Shown: positions 5,752 to 14,153 of the stretch, in pieces
Layout: each line of letters begins with the position of its first letter
Position numbering within the stretch: the first letter of the stretch is position 1
Origin: Chloroflexota bacterium
GTDB lineage: Bacteria; Chloroflexota; Dehalococcoidia; GIF9; AB-539-J10
Assembly (NCBI GenBank): GCA_030670425.1
Contig: DAOVBS010000005.1
Coordinates: forward strand, 1-15,007
DNA: 15,007 nucleotides
Direction of reading: 5' to 3'
Program-made: the position numbers and the translations under genes
Notes under the pieces: generated by a model
What the model was told of the DNA's origin: nothing
Database searches by the model: none
What the model saw: the letters and a program-made list of their open reading frames with translations, nothing else

Positions 5752-8700
5752 TTACCCCTGGAGTAGCCTCTTTAGCGCCAGCCGCCACTTGCTTCCCAGC
5801 CGCTTCGTGTCCAGTCTGATCTGTGTTGAGGTTACCCTGATGGCGTCTCCATATTCTGTAGGATGAGCCAGCATGTTCGGCGTTTTCCCAGAGGCCATGC
5901 TCAGTACTATCTGTTTTCCCTGGGCGCGGATAGACTCCACACCTGCCCTGGCTGCCAGTATCTTGATTTCGAGCATCTGGAGGAGGTTCTCTGCTGGCTG
6001 TGGCAAAGGCCCAAATCTGTCTCCAAGCTCTTGAGCCATGTTATCTACCTCTTCGGTGCTCTTTATACTCGCCAAGCTGCGGTAGAGGCTCAGGCGAGTG
6101 GCCAAGCTGGGCACATACTCTTCAGGTATGTAGGCGGTCAGGGGTAGGGCTATGCTGGGGGTGGGCTCCTCCTCCCTCTTTCTTGTCTCACCTGACTCGC
6201 CCGCCTTCAGTTCTTCCACAGCCTCGGCCAGCATCTGGGAATAGAGGTCAAAGCCAATGGCGGCTATGTGTCCGCTCTGTCTTGCGCCCAGAAGGTTGCC
6301 TGCTCCGCGGATTTCCAGGTCTTTCATGGCGATGCCAAAGCCAGCACCCAGCTCAGTAGCCTCGAAGATGGTGCGGAGTCTCTTGTGAGCCTGAGGGGTC
6401 AACTGCTTTCCTTTGTCGAAGAGGAAATATGCGTAGGCCTGATTGATACCGCGGCCGACTCGGCCTCTTAGCTGATAGAGCTGGGTTAGACCGAACTTGT
6501 CGGCCTGGTCAACGACCAGGGTGTTGACGCTAGGCATATCCAGGCCCAGTTGAACAATGGTGGTGGCGACCAGAACGTCGTGTTTGCCGGCTATGAAATC
6601 CGCCATCACCCGTTCCAGTCGGTCCTCGGGCATTTGTCCGTGGGCCATAGCCATTCTCGCCTCAGGCAGCAAGGCCTGCAATTTGCCTACCGTCATGGCG
6701 ATATCCTGAACCCGGTTATGGACGAAAAAGACCTGACCGTTTCTCTCGAGTTCTCGCAATATTGCCTGTCGGACGAGAGTGTCATCGTAGGTGCCGACGT
6801 AGGTCTTGATGGACAAGCGCTCCTCCGGCGGCGTCTCCATGATACTCATATCCCTGATTCCAGTCAGCGACATGTGAAGAGTGCGTGGAATCGGAGTAGC
6901 GCTGAGGGTGAGAACGTTGACCTCTTGCCTCATTTGCTTGAGTCTCTCTTTCTGCACCACGCCAAAGCGCTGTTCCTCATCAATTATTACCAACCCCAGG
7001 TCTCTGAAGAAGATGTCCTTCTGCAGCAAACGGTGGGTGCCGATGCATATGTCTATGGCTCCGCTGGCTACACCCTGGACGATTTGCGCCGCCTTTTCCT
7101 GGGAGCAGAAGCGGCTCAGCATTTCCACCCTGAGAGGGAAAGCCTGCAGTCTTTCGCCAAAGGTGGTGAAGTGCTGTTGCGCCAGCACCGTGGTGGGCAC
7201 CAGTACAGCCACCTGCTTGCCATCCATCACCGCCTTGAAGGCGGCGCGCAGAGCTACTTCGGTCTTGCCGTAGCCTACATCTCCACAGATAAGCCGGTCC
7301 ATTGGCCTGGGCCTTTCCATATCATCCTTAACCACGGCCACAGCTTCAGCCTGGTCTGGCGTCTCCACGTAGGGGAACGATGCTTCCAGCTCTTGCTGCC
7401 ATAGCGTGTCGGCGGAGAACGCAAAACCCGCAGTTACCTCTCTGGCGGCATAGAGGGCGAGGAGCTCTCGGGCAATATGATCTACAGACTCCTTGACCCT
7501 GTCTCTCGTCCTGTGCCAGTCGTGGGTCCCCAATCGGCTCAGAGTTGGCGCCCGGTCGCTGGTTCCGACATAGCGGGTGAGGCGCCCTATCTGGTCCGTG
7601 GGCACATAGAGCCTATCGCCAGCGGCGTACTGCAGGACAAGGTACTCTCTCTCCACTCGATCCGTGGTTAGCCTGGACAACCCGGTGAACTTGCCTATGC
7701 CGTGGTCCACGTGAGCAACGTAATCGCCGGGGTCTAGCTGGGGTACCAGCCACCGACGGCGCACAGGCATCTTCTTGCTGGGGCGCGGTTGTCTCACGAA
7801 GCCGAAGAGCTCAGCGTCCGTCACCAGCGTTAGCTTGTTGCTCATCGCCCAGCCTCGGGCCAGCGAGCCGTGAATCAGCGTGACTGACCCGTAGGGTGGC
7901 ACCCGGTCTATCCGGGAAGTTGCTGGGGAACAGATGCCCGCTTCCTGAAGAAGCTCGGCCAGGCGATTTGCCTGATGGCTAATCACCACCAGACGTTGCC
8001 TTGCTTCGATCGCTTCCTGGGAAGCTTCGAGGAAGCTTCCCAGCCTGCCGCTGTAGCTTTGAGGCAGTGTGAAAGGCAAGCCCCCGGTGGAGACCTCAGA
8101 GCTATCCCAGGGTGCCAGTACCAGCCGTTTTCTTGTTCTGAATCTTGGCTCCAATTCCTCCCAGGCGAAATAAGGTGCGACAGCTTGCGCAGGCAACTCA
8201 CCGACCTCTGAGTTCTCCCTCCTGAACTCTCGGGCTTCCCTGTTCAGCCTTTCAACGACGGCCTTAGTCTCTTCAGGACTATCGATGATGACAATGCAGT
8301 TGTCGGCATCCAGGTAGTCAATGATGTTCCCAGTGTTGAGGGTCTCTCTGGTTGGTGTGATGGTTACGGCGGGTATTTGCTGCGTTGAGCGTTGGTCTGC
8401 CGGATTGAAGAGCCTTATGCTCTCTATCTGCTTGCCCAGGAATTCCATTCGAACCGGCCACTGGTCAGATGCTGGGAAGATGTCGATAATACCACCCCGT
8501 TTGCTCATCGTGCCGGGCACTTCAACGATTTCCTCCATTTCATAACCCATGTCTTGCCACCTGGGGATCAGGTTCTGTGGGTCGGCAGCCATGCCTTGTG
8601 TAAGTGTGTGACAGACGGAACTGAACTCCGTTGGAGGTATGGTCTTGCTTATTGCTGCCAGTGCTGAGCTGACTATCAGGGGTGGCCTATCACCGCCTAG

Positions 8701-9045
8701 GCCGAGAGCTAGGGCTGCCAGGGCCTGCGGCCTTTCCAGCATAGCAGGGGGAGAAGAGGGGAGGTGCCGGTAGGGTAGGAGGTCAGGTTCGGCGAAGCGA
8801 AACAAGCTTGCTGAAGGCGGACACCAGAGTTGAAGTTGCTCATGGAGCCTCCCGGCGTCTTCAGGGTGTGGCACTATCACCAGCGCCGGAAGATCGAGTT
8901 CTTCGTATAGAGCAGCTATCAGAAAGGGCTTGGCGGCATCCAGGACCGTTGTCTCGTGTTCGGCCCTAGCTGTGGCTAGCCGCTGGACCAACTGCTGGTA
9001 GGCTGGCATCTGTCTGAGCAGGGGCAGCAGGCAAGATAGATTCAT
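5752..9045 (-). CDS. mfd: Transcription-repair coupling factor Mfd
   Basis: This 1097-residue protein is close to the usual 1150. Mfd removes RNA polymerase stalled at DNA lesions and recruits UvrA. In order: a UvrB-like N-terminal module (about 1-340); the RNA-polymerase-interacting CarD-like domain starting at LDPGDYVAHVDHGIGKFTGL (437-456); a RecG-like superfamily 2 helicase with Walker A GDVGYGKTE (588-596), DEEQRFG (689-695), SATPIPRT (715-722) and QLRGRVGRG (858-866); then the C-terminal TRCF domain (about 960-1060). The usual ETGIDIP of helicase motif V reads Q832-L-G-L-D-M-P, a less common version. No Shine-Dalgarno precedes the ATG at 9045. A -10 box ends 10 bases upstream, so the mRNA would have a leader of only a few nucleotides. 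The next Met, residue 13, has no ribosome site either. Confidence 0.97.
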   Translation of the reverse strand: MNLSCLLPLLRQMPAYQQLVQRLATARAEHETTVLDAAKPFLIAALYEELDLPALVIVPHPEDAGRLHEQLQLWCPPSASLFRFAEPDLLPYRHLPSSPPAMLERPQALAALALGLGGDRPPLIVSSALAAISKTIPPTEFSSVCHTLTQGMAADPQNLIPRWQDMGYEMEEIVEVPGTMSKRGGIIDIFPASDQWPVRMEFLGKQIESIRLFNPADQRSTQQIPAVTITPTRETLNTGNIIDYLDADNCIVIIDSPEETKAVVERLNREAREFRRENSEVGELPAQAVAPYFAWEELEPRFRTRKRLVLAPWDSSEVSTGGLPFTLPQSYSGRLGSFLEASQEAIEARQRLVVISHQANRLAELLQEAGICSPATSRIDRVPPYGSVTLIHGSLARGWAMSNKLTLVTDAELFGFVRQPRPSKKMPVRRRWLVPQLDPGDYVAHVDHGIGKFTGLSRLTTDRVEREYLVLQYAAGDRLYVPTDQIGRLTRYVGTSDRAPTLSRLGTHDWHRTRDRVKESVDHIARELLALYAAREVTAGFAFSADTLWQQELEASFPYVETPDQAEAVAVVKDDMERPRPMDRLICGDVGYGKTEVALRAAFKAVMDGKQVAVLVPTTVLAQQHFTTFGERLQAFPLRVEMLSRFCSQEKAAQIVQGVASGAIDICIGTHRLLQKDIFFRDLGLVIIDEEQRFGVVQKERLKQMRQEVNVLTLSATPIPRTLHMSLTGIRDMSIMETPPEERLSIKTYVGTYDDTLVRQAILRELERNGQVFFVHNRVQDIAMTVGKLQALLPEARMAMAHGQMPEDRLERVMADFIAGKHDVLVATTIVQLGLDMPSVNTLVVDQADKFGLTQLYQLRGRVGRGINQAYAYFLFDKGKQLTPQAHKRLRTIFEATELGAGFGIAMKDLEIRGAGNLLGARQSGHIAAIGFDLYSQMLAEAVEELKAGESGETRKREEEPTPSIALPLTAYIPEEYVPSLATRLSLYRSLASIKSTEEVDNMAQELGDRFGPLPQPAENLLQMLEIKILAARAGVESIRAQGKQIVLSMASGKTPNMLAHPTEYGDAIRVTSTQIRLDTKRLGSKWRLALKRLLQG

Positions 9046-9055
9046 GGGTGGCTGT

Positions 9056-9084
9056 AGTATAGCAAGGTTGGTTTGGCTTGTTGA
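9056..9084 (-). promoter_or_regulatory. Promoter of mfd (very short or no leader)
   Basis: Minus strand: TCAACA (9084-9079), 17-base spacer, TATACT (9061-9056, 5 of 6). The predicted start near 9049 leaves about 4 nt before the ATG at 9045. The -35 box shares bases with that proposed for proB on the other strand. Confidence 0.5.
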
Positions 9085-9106
9085 CCTGGGGTGCCGTTGC
9101 TATAAT
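9078..9106 (+). promoter_or_regulatory. Promoter of proB (leaderless)
   Basis: A perfect TATAAT at 9101-9106 sits 7 bases before the proB ATG at 9114. Counting from the -10 places the transcription start at 9113-9114, that is, on the start codon. A weak TTGTTG lies 17 bases upstream (9078-9083); TTGACC at 9081-9086 is closer to consensus but only 14 bases away. No Shine-Dalgarno is present. Confidence 0.6.
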
Positions 9107-9113
9107 CTGAGCA

Positions 9114-10226
9114 ATGCCCTACAAGCGCATAGTGGTCAAGTTCGGCACAAGCCTGCTCACTTCAGGTACGGACCACCTTGACCTGGCAGTTGTGAGCGAC
9201 CTGGTGCGGCAGGTGTCACAACTTCACCGCCAGGACAAGGAGATAGTGGTGGTTTCCTCGGGGGCGGTGGCGGTCGGGCGGCAGAAACTGAAGGGAATCG
9301 AGGAACGTAAGAGCACGCCTTTCAAGCAGGTTCTGGCTTCGGTGGGGCAAGGCCATCTCATGCACATTTATGAGGAGCTGTTTAGTCAGCATAACATAAC
9401 GATAGCGCAGGCACTGCTGACGAAGAGTGATCTCTCCGACCGCGCAGGCTATCTGAATGCACGCAATACGCTGCTGGCGCTTGCTGGTCTTGACATAATC
9501 TGCATCGTGAATGAGAACGACGTTGTTGCTATTGATGAAATCGAGGAGCTGAAGTTCGGGGACAATGATAATCTGTCGGCTATGGTGGCGAACCTCATCG
9601 ATGCTGATCTTCTGGTGTTGCTCACGGACATGGGGGGCTTGTATACAGCGGACCCGCACTATGATTCCAAGGCGAGGGTCATTCGTCGTGTAGAGCGAAT
9701 TGATGCTGAGATCGAACGGCTGGCGGGCAGCAGCGGCAATATCCAGGGCATCGGGGGAATGGTGACTAAAATTGAAGCAGCCAGACTGGCTACTTCTTCT
9801 GGTGTGAGCGTAGTCATCGCCAGCGGAAGGGAGCGCGATGTTCTGAGGAGGATTGACGAAGGCGAAGGCCTGGGGACGCTCTTTCCGGCTCAGGTGAACA
9901 AGATAGAAAGCAGGAAGAGGTGGATGCTGAGCGGGCTGGCATCGAAGGGCAGGGTGGTGGTGGATGACGGTGCTGCCCTGGCCCTGAGGAAACATAACAA
10001 GAGCCTGCTGCCCGCCGGTGTTCTGGATGTGGATGGGGAGTTCCAGCGGGGTGATATTGCTGACATATTGAGCGCGGAGGGAGAACACATCGGCTGTGGT
10101 GTGTGCAACTATAGTTCGGTCGATATCGCCATTATCAAAGGGGCACATTCTGACAGGATCCTTGAGCGTTTGGGGCATGAATACGGCGATGAAGTGATAC
10201 ACAGGAACAACATGGTGGTCTTGTAG
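9114..10226 (+). CDS. proB: Glutamate 5-kinase with C-terminal PUA domain
   Basis: This 370-residue protein matches full-length two-domain ProB (E. coli 367). It phosphorylates L-glutamate to glutamyl-5-phosphate, the committed step of proline synthesis, in the cytoplasm. The amino-acid kinase domain (about 1-255) starts with RIVVKFGTSLLT, has VVVSSGAVAVGRQ at about 45-57, the NENDVVAIDE glutamate-binding segment, FGDNDNLSA for phosphate and metal binding, LLTDMGGLYTADP, and GIGGMVTKIEAA. The PUA domain (about 275-360) includes SRKRWMLSGLASKGRVVVDDGA. The single-domain form is the common alternative elsewhere, so the PUA tail is worth noting. Feedback inhibition by proline is typical of the family. 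It is followed after 13 bp by proA. The ATG at 9114 lacks a ribosome site but lies at the predicted transcription start, which supports it as a leaderless start. Confidence 0.97.
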   Translation: MPYKRIVVKFGTSLLTSGTDHLDLAVVSDLVRQVSQLHRQDKEIVVVSSGAVAVGRQKLKGIEERKSTPFKQVLASVGQGHLMHIYEELFSQHNITIAQALLTKSDLSDRAGYLNARNTLLALAGLDIICIVNENDVVAIDEIEELKFGDNDNLSAMVANLIDADLLVLLTDMGGLYTADPHYDSKARVIRRVERIDAEIERLAGSSGNIQGIGGMVTKIEAARLATSSGVSVVIASGRERDVLRRIDEGEGLGTLFPAQVNKIESRKRWMLSGLASKGRVVVDDGAALALRKHNKSLLPAGVLDVDGEFQRGDIADILSAEGEHIGCGVCNYSSVDIAIIKGAHSDRILERLGHEYGDEVIHRNNMVVL

Positions 10227-10239
10227 AAGGAGAGAGATC

Positions 10240-11514
10240 ATGGAACCAGCGGTAAACCAACTAGAAGAGAAGGGGAGGGTGGCGAAGGCAGCATCGCGGA
10301 AACTTGCTTTCCTTCCTACGGAGGTCAAGAACAGAGCTCTGCTTGGCATTGCTGAGGCCCTCATTGGCAAGAAGGAGGCAATTCTGGCTGCCAATAGAAT
10401 CGACTATGAACAGGCTGAAGCTTCAGGGATGAACGAGGCGATGCTTGACAGGCTTCTGCTATCGCCGGGCCGGCTTGATGCTATGTCGCTGGATGTCAGG
10501 ATGGTGGCTGCTCTGCCCGACCCGATAGGCGAGATGATTGAGATGCGCACCCTGCCCAGCGGGTTGCAAGTGGGGAGGAAGAGAGTTCCTCTGGGAGTTA
10601 TTGGGGCTATATATGAGAGCCGCCCCAATGTGACCATAGATATCTCGAGTCTGTGCCTTAAGTCGGGCAATGCCGTCATTCTCCGTGGTGGTAAGGAGGC
10701 TATGAACTCCAACAGCGCACTGGCAAGGGTAGCTCAAGACGCGTGTCGTGAAGCTGGAGTGCCCGAAGGGGCGATTCAACTTGTCGAGCACCCCGAGCGA
10801 TCCCTGGTCGAGCATATGCTACAGATGAAGGGAGTGATAGACCTAGTAATCCCCCGGGGTGGTTCCGGGTTGATAAAGCTCGTTTCGGAGAAAGCTGCCA
10901 TGCCTGTGGTCACCGGTGGAATAGGCGTTTGTCATACATACGTGGATAAGAGTGCTGACCTGGATATGGCGGCGGCCATAGTGTATAACGCCAAGGTGCA
11001 GCGTCCAACTGTGTGCAACGCGCTGGACTGTGTTCTAGTCCACGGCGAGGTTGCTGGGGCTTTTCTGCCTCGCCTTGCCAGGGAATTGGCGGAAGCAGGA
11101 GTTGAAATGCACTGCGACGAACGGGCTATGATGATTCTTCAGGCCAGCCGTTTTTCGAACTTGGTTCCGGCGACTGATGAGGACTGGGGGAAGGAATATC
11201 TGTCTCTAAAGGCGGCTATCAAGGTAGTTGATTCGCTGGACGAAGCCCTGGGGCACATTGAGAGGTATGGCTCGGGTCACTCTGAAGCTGTTGTAGCGGA
11301 GGACTACTCGACGGCTATGAGGTTTCTCAATGAAGTAGATGCTGCCTGCGTTTATGCCAATGCCAGCACCCGCTTCACCGATGGGTCGCAGTTCGGTCTG
11401 GGTGCCGAAATAGGCATAAGCACTCAGAAGTTCCACGCCAGAGGTCCAATGGGCCTCAAGGAGATAACGAGCTACAAGTGGGTTATCTTCGGTAGCGGGC
11501 AGGTTCGCCCTTAG
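10240..11514 (+). CDS. proA: Glutamate-5-semialdehyde dehydrogenase (gamma-glutamyl phosphate reductase)
   Basis: This 424-residue protein has the usual ProA length (E. coli 417). It reduces glutamyl-5-phosphate from ProB to glutamate-5-semialdehyde with NADPH; the product cyclises to pyrroline-5-carboxylate for ProC, which is not in the window. Motifs in order: VPLGVIGAIYESRPNVT at about 116-132, SGNAVILRGGKEA at 142-154, IPRGG at 204-208, the catalytic cysteine C259 in AKVQRPTVCNALDCVLVH, GSGHSEAVVAED at about 344-355, and VYANASTRFTDGSQFGLGAEIG with STQKFHARGP near the C-terminus. An AAGGAGAG ribosome site lies in the 13-bp gap after proB, so the two genes form an operon. The 3' end overlaps the convergent rph stop by 4 bp. 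Confidence 0.97.
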   Translation: MEPAVNQLEEKGRVAKAASRKLAFLPTEVKNRALLGIAEALIGKKEAILAANRIDYEQAEASGMNEAMLDRLLLSPGRLDAMSLDVRMVAALPDPIGEMIEMRTLPSGLQVGRKRVPLGVIGAIYESRPNVTIDISSLCLKSGNAVILRGGKEAMNSNSALARVAQDACREAGVPEGAIQLVEHPERSLVEHMLQMKGVIDLVIPRGGSGLIKLVSEKAAMPVVTGGIGVCHTYVDKSADLDMAAAIVYNAKVQRPTVCNALDCVLVHGEVAGAFLPRLARELAEAGVEMHCDERAMMILQASRFSNLVPATDEDWGKEYLSLKAAIKVVDSLDEALGHIERYGSGHSEAVVAEDYSTAMRFLNEVDAACVYANASTRFTDGSQFGLGAEIGISTQKFHARGPMGLKEITSYKWVIFGSGQVRP

Positions 11515-12224
11515 GCCAGAGCCCTCAAGGAATTGCTCTGGATCTTGAAGATCTGCCTGATGCCCTCCTGTGCCAGAGACAGAAGTAAATTGGTGGCCTC
11601 TTTGGAGAAAGGCTTGCCTTCGGCAGTCCCCTGGATTTCCACGAACTCGTTCTTATCGGTCATAACCACGTTGAAATCGACCTCAGCGCGGTAGTCCTCT
11701 TCGTAGCAGAGGTCGAGCAGGGCGTCTCCACTCACAATTCCAACGCTGGTGGCCGCTATCATTTTGTTCAGGGGCATAAATCGCAGCATCCCTTGTTTCT
11801 TGACCTTGTGGAAAGCTTGATACAGGGCAACGTAGCCGCCGGTGATGGCTGCCGTCCTGGTGCCCCCATCCGCCTGCAGGACGTCGCAATCCACCACGAA
11901 TGTTCTCTCTCCCAGCGCGGCCAGATTGGTCGCTCCTCTCAGGCTACGGCCCACAAGCCTCTGGATCTCCTGGCTTCTTCCTCCCGACCTGTCGCGTGGG
12001 GTTCGGGTGAGTGTGGAGCGCGGCAGCATGGCATACTCGGCGGTAACCCAGCCCTCGCCACTGCCTCTGAGAAAAGCTGGCACCCTTTCCTCCACGGATA
12101 CAGAGCAAAGCACTCTTGTTTTCCCCAGCTCAATGAGAACGGACCCTTCGGCGAAGCTCTGGTATCCCAGCGTTATGCTTAGCGGACGGAGTTCATTGTT
12201 GGCTCGGTTGTCTATTCTTGTCAT
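11511..12224 (-). CDS. rph: Ribonuclease PH
   Basis: This 237-residue protein is essentially the length of E. coli RNase PH (238). It is a phosphorolytic 3'-to-5' exoribonuclease that trims tRNA 3' tails and works as a ring hexamer. Seen in the sequence: the N-terminal MTRIDNRANNELRP, the RTPRDRSGGRSQEIQRLVGRSLR region (74-96) with phosphate- and RNA-binding arginines, GTRTAAITGG (121-130) for phosphate binding, and the catalytic acidic cluster LDLCYEEDYRAEVDFNVVMT (170-189). The stop (TAA, 11513-11511) overlaps the proA stop on the other strand, so the two transcripts must converge with no room for a terminator between them. The ATG has only a weak purine-rich ribosome site. A promoter overlapping that of the next operon is proposed. 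Confidence 0.96.
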   Translation of the reverse strand: MTRIDNRANNELRPLSITLGYQSFAEGSVLIELGKTRVLCSVSVEERVPAFLRGSGEGWVTAEYAMLPRSTLTRTPRDRSGGRSQEIQRLVGRSLRGATNLAALGERTFVVDCDVLQADGGTRTAAITGGYVALYQAFHKVKKQGMLRFMPLNKMIAATSVGIVSGDALLDLCYEEDYRAEVDFNVVMTDKNEFVEIQGTAEGKPFSKEATNLLLSLAQEGIRQIFKIQSNSLRALA

Positions 12225-12242
12225 GGGAATGGTCTCTCAGAC

Positions 12243-12271
12243 TTGATATGTTAGAGAGATTCGGTTAAGAT
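12243..12271 (+). promoter_or_regulatory. Promoter of the NEW3-ABC operon
   Basis: TTGATA (12243-12248, 5 of 6 to consensus), 17-base spacer, TAAGAT (12266-12271, 4 of 6). The predicted start near 12278 gives a leader of about 26 nt. The ribosome site before the ATG at 12304 is a G-run (12290-12295) instead of a standard AGGAGG. Confidence 0.55.
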
Positions 12272-12276
12272 GTAAA
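12248..12276 (-). promoter_or_regulatory. Promoter of rph, overlapping the divergent promoter
   Basis: Minus strand: TTTACA (12276-12271, 5 of 6), 17-base spacer, TAACAT (12253-12248, 4 of 6). The predicted start near 12241 gives a 17-nt leader before the ATG at 12224. It occupies almost exactly the same DNA as the plus-strand promoter at 12243-12271. Confidence 0.5.
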
Positions 12277-12303
12277 GCTGAATTTTCCTGGGGGGTACAA
12301 CAG

Positions 12304-13215
12304 ATGAAAAGATCCAAGCTGCTTTGTCTCTTAGTAAGCTTCACTCTGTGTCTGGCGGTGTTTGGCGGGCTAGTATACCCGCAAGTGGTCAGCGCTGACT
12401 CGGAGGAAGAGGAGCCAGCTCCGGAGCCAGTATTGGAACTTCAGGCTAAATATCCGTCGCTGGAAGGGCCGGCGGATACCGTCTTTGAATTTGAGGTTGG
12501 CTTTGCCTACCGTCAGGGCAAACAGCCACTTGACCTTGAACTTATTACGACTGCGCCCGAGAGCTGGCTGGTCTACATAGCTGAATCAAGCTACAACAAG
12601 GACAAGCGGATAACCGCCGTTCGCCTTGAGACTTACTCCGTGGCAGAGAAGGTAGTGGTGATCGCTGTCGCCCCATTCTGGCTGTTCCCGGACCCCGGGG
12701 ACTACACCATCAAGGTCGACGCGGTGTCGGAGGAACTCAGCGACAGCGTTGACCTAACGGCCACAATCACCGCGCGATACGGTTTTGCGGTGGAAACCAG
12801 CAGCGGCCGGCTGAACACCAAAGCTACTGCAGGAAAAGAAAGCAGTTTCTCCATTGTGCTGACCAACACTGGGACTGCAGTCCTGGACAGGCTCAGTTTC
12901 TCTTCGACGAAGCCGTCAGGAATCAACAATGAAGAATGGAAGGTAACCTTCAAGCCGGACAAGATAGAGGGCCTTGGGCCGTTGGAGCAGCAGGAGGTTG
13001 AGGTTACCATAAGCCCGCCATCCAAGACCATCGCTGGGGACTACATGACCATCTTGAAGTTCGATAGTGATCCCGACCCTTCGTCCGAACCTCCCAAGCT
13101 TGATATCAGGGTGACGGTATCCACTCCCACCAAGTGGGGTCTGATAGGGGCTTTCATTGTGGTTGCTGTGATAGCTGGTGTAGTGCTGGTCTTTAGACGC
13201 TACGGTCGGAGATGA
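12304..13215 (+). CDS. Exported, C-terminally anchored NEW3-domain protein of an ABC transporter operon
   Basis: This 303-residue protein has an N-terminal signal peptide (KRSK, then a hydrophobic stretch to about residue 26, likely cleavage VSA/D at 31-32), an acidic and proline-rich linker (about 33-42), two beta-rich extracytoplasmic segments, and a C-terminal membrane helix at about 279-297 ending in RRYGRR, which would face the cytoplasm. The second segment (about 159-272) resembles the NEW3/NPCBM-associated Ig-like domain (COG1470 group): VETSSGRLNTKATAGKESSF, then VLTNTGTAVLDRLSF and a late GDYMTIL. The residue before C16 does not fit a lipobox. The gene is 3 bp upstream of the ABC ATPase, a genomic association I recall for this family, so it is probably an extracytoplasmic partner of that transporter. 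Its molecular role is not known. Confidence 0.8.
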   Translation: MKRSKLLCLLVSFTLCLAVFGGLVYPQVVSADSEEEEPAPEPVLELQAKYPSLEGPADTVFEFEVGFAYRQGKQPLDLELITTAPESWLVYIAESSYNKDKRITAVRLETYSVAEKVVVIAVAPFWLFPDPGDYTIKVDAVSEELSDSVDLTATITARYGFAVETSSGRLNTKATAGKESSFSIVLTNTGTAVLDRLSFSSTKPSGINNEEWKVTFKPDKIEGLGPLEQQEVEVTISPPSKTIAGDYMTILKFDSDPDPSSEPPKLDIRVTVSTPTKWGLIGAFIVVAVIAGVVLVFRRYGRR

Positions 13216-13218
13216 GGG

Positions 13219-14151
13219 ATGGGCCAGGTTGTTGTTCAGACGGAGAACCTGACCAAAGCCTATGATGGTTTTACCGCCGTTGATGGGCTTAACCTGCGCA
13301 TAGAGGAGGGGGAGGTGTATGGGTTTCTCGGTCCCAATGGAGCGGGTAAAACGACCACTCTGTTGATGCTTCTGGGGCTTACGGAGCCCACTTCGGGCAC
13401 GGCGTGGGTCTGCGGCCATGACTCCACCAGGGAACCGCTAAAGGTGAAACGCATCGTTGGCTACCTGCCGGAGCGAGTTGGCTTCTACGAAGATATGACG
13501 GCGAGGCAGAATCTGAGATATACCGCTGAGCTAAACAGCATGCCGAGGGGAGAAGCCGAGGAGAAGATCGGTGGCCTGCTGAATACAGTTGGGCTGTCTG
13601 ACGTAGCTGACCACCAGGTTAGCACGTACTCCCGGGGGATGAAGCAAAGGCTGGGTATAGCTGACATATGGGTCAAGGAGCCGAAGCTGGCCTTCCTTGA
13701 TGAGCCCACTACCGGCATAGACCCTCAGGGGGTGGAGGATATTCTCGACCTCATGGTGAGCATGTCCAGGAAGAAGATAACCATAATCTTCTGCTCTCAC
13801 CTGCTGCATCAGGTCCAGAAGATATGCGGCCGTGTGGGGATACTGGCCAAAGGGCGTCTGGTGGCCGAGGGCTCGATGGACCGTCTGGGTGGAGAGGCGG
13901 CGGGTGGTGGGCGGTACCGCATTGAGGCCGAGGTGGAGAGACGGAGCCGCGGACTTGTTGATTCTATAAGGAAGGTCAAGGGTGTGAGGGATGTGGAGAG
14001 CTCCGGCAAGTCACTGCTCATCAGTTGTGACAAGGACTTGAGAGGAGAAATATCCAGGATCATTGTTGCTGGTGAAAGCCAACTGCTGGGCATCAGGATA
14101 GAGGAATATAATCTGGAGAAAATCTACAAGAGGTATTCGAAAGAGGCTTAG
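13219..14151 (+). CDS. ABC transporter ATP-binding protein (CcmA/COG1131 type)
   Basis: This 310-residue protein has a complete nucleotide-binding domain: Walker A GPNGAGKTT (38-46), the YLPE variant of the Q-loop (82-85), signature YSRGMKQRL (137-145), Walker B with D-loop LAFLDEPTTGIDP (157-169), and switch histidine H194 in FCSHLL. The C-terminal extension of about 80 residues is typical of ATPases paired with ABC-2 permeases. It would power export, or conformational work, by the permease encoded 2 bp downstream. GGAG at about 7 bases before the ATG lies inside the end of the preceding gene, so translation is probably coupled. The substrate cannot be told from the sequence; relatives include multidrug, polysaccharide and copper-enzyme-maturation (NosF-like) systems. 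Confidence 0.92.
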   Translation: MGQVVVQTENLTKAYDGFTAVDGLNLRIEEGEVYGFLGPNGAGKTTTLLMLLGLTEPTSGTAWVCGHDSTREPLKVKRIVGYLPERVGFYEDMTARQNLRYTAELNSMPRGEAEEKIGGLLNTVGLSDVADHQVSTYSRGMKQRLGIADIWVKEPKLAFLDEPTTGIDPQGVEDILDLMVSMSRKKITIIFCSHLLHQVQKICGRVGILAKGRLVAEGSMDRLGGEAAGGGRYRIEAEVERRSRGLVDSIRKVKGVRDVESSGKSLLISCDKDLRGEISRIIVAGESQLLGIRIEEYNLEKIYKRYSKEA

Positions 14152-14153
14152 CC

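Noticed and set aside
6550..7404. A 284-codon open frame on the plus strand within mfd
   Set aside because: It is antisense to the helicase domain of Mfd, and the predicted protein shows no recognisable domain.
9216..10394. A 392-codon open frame on the minus strand, antisense to proB
   Set aside because: It lies over a clear proB and the start of proA, has no ribosome site or family signature, and its length is explained by the codon use of the sense genes.
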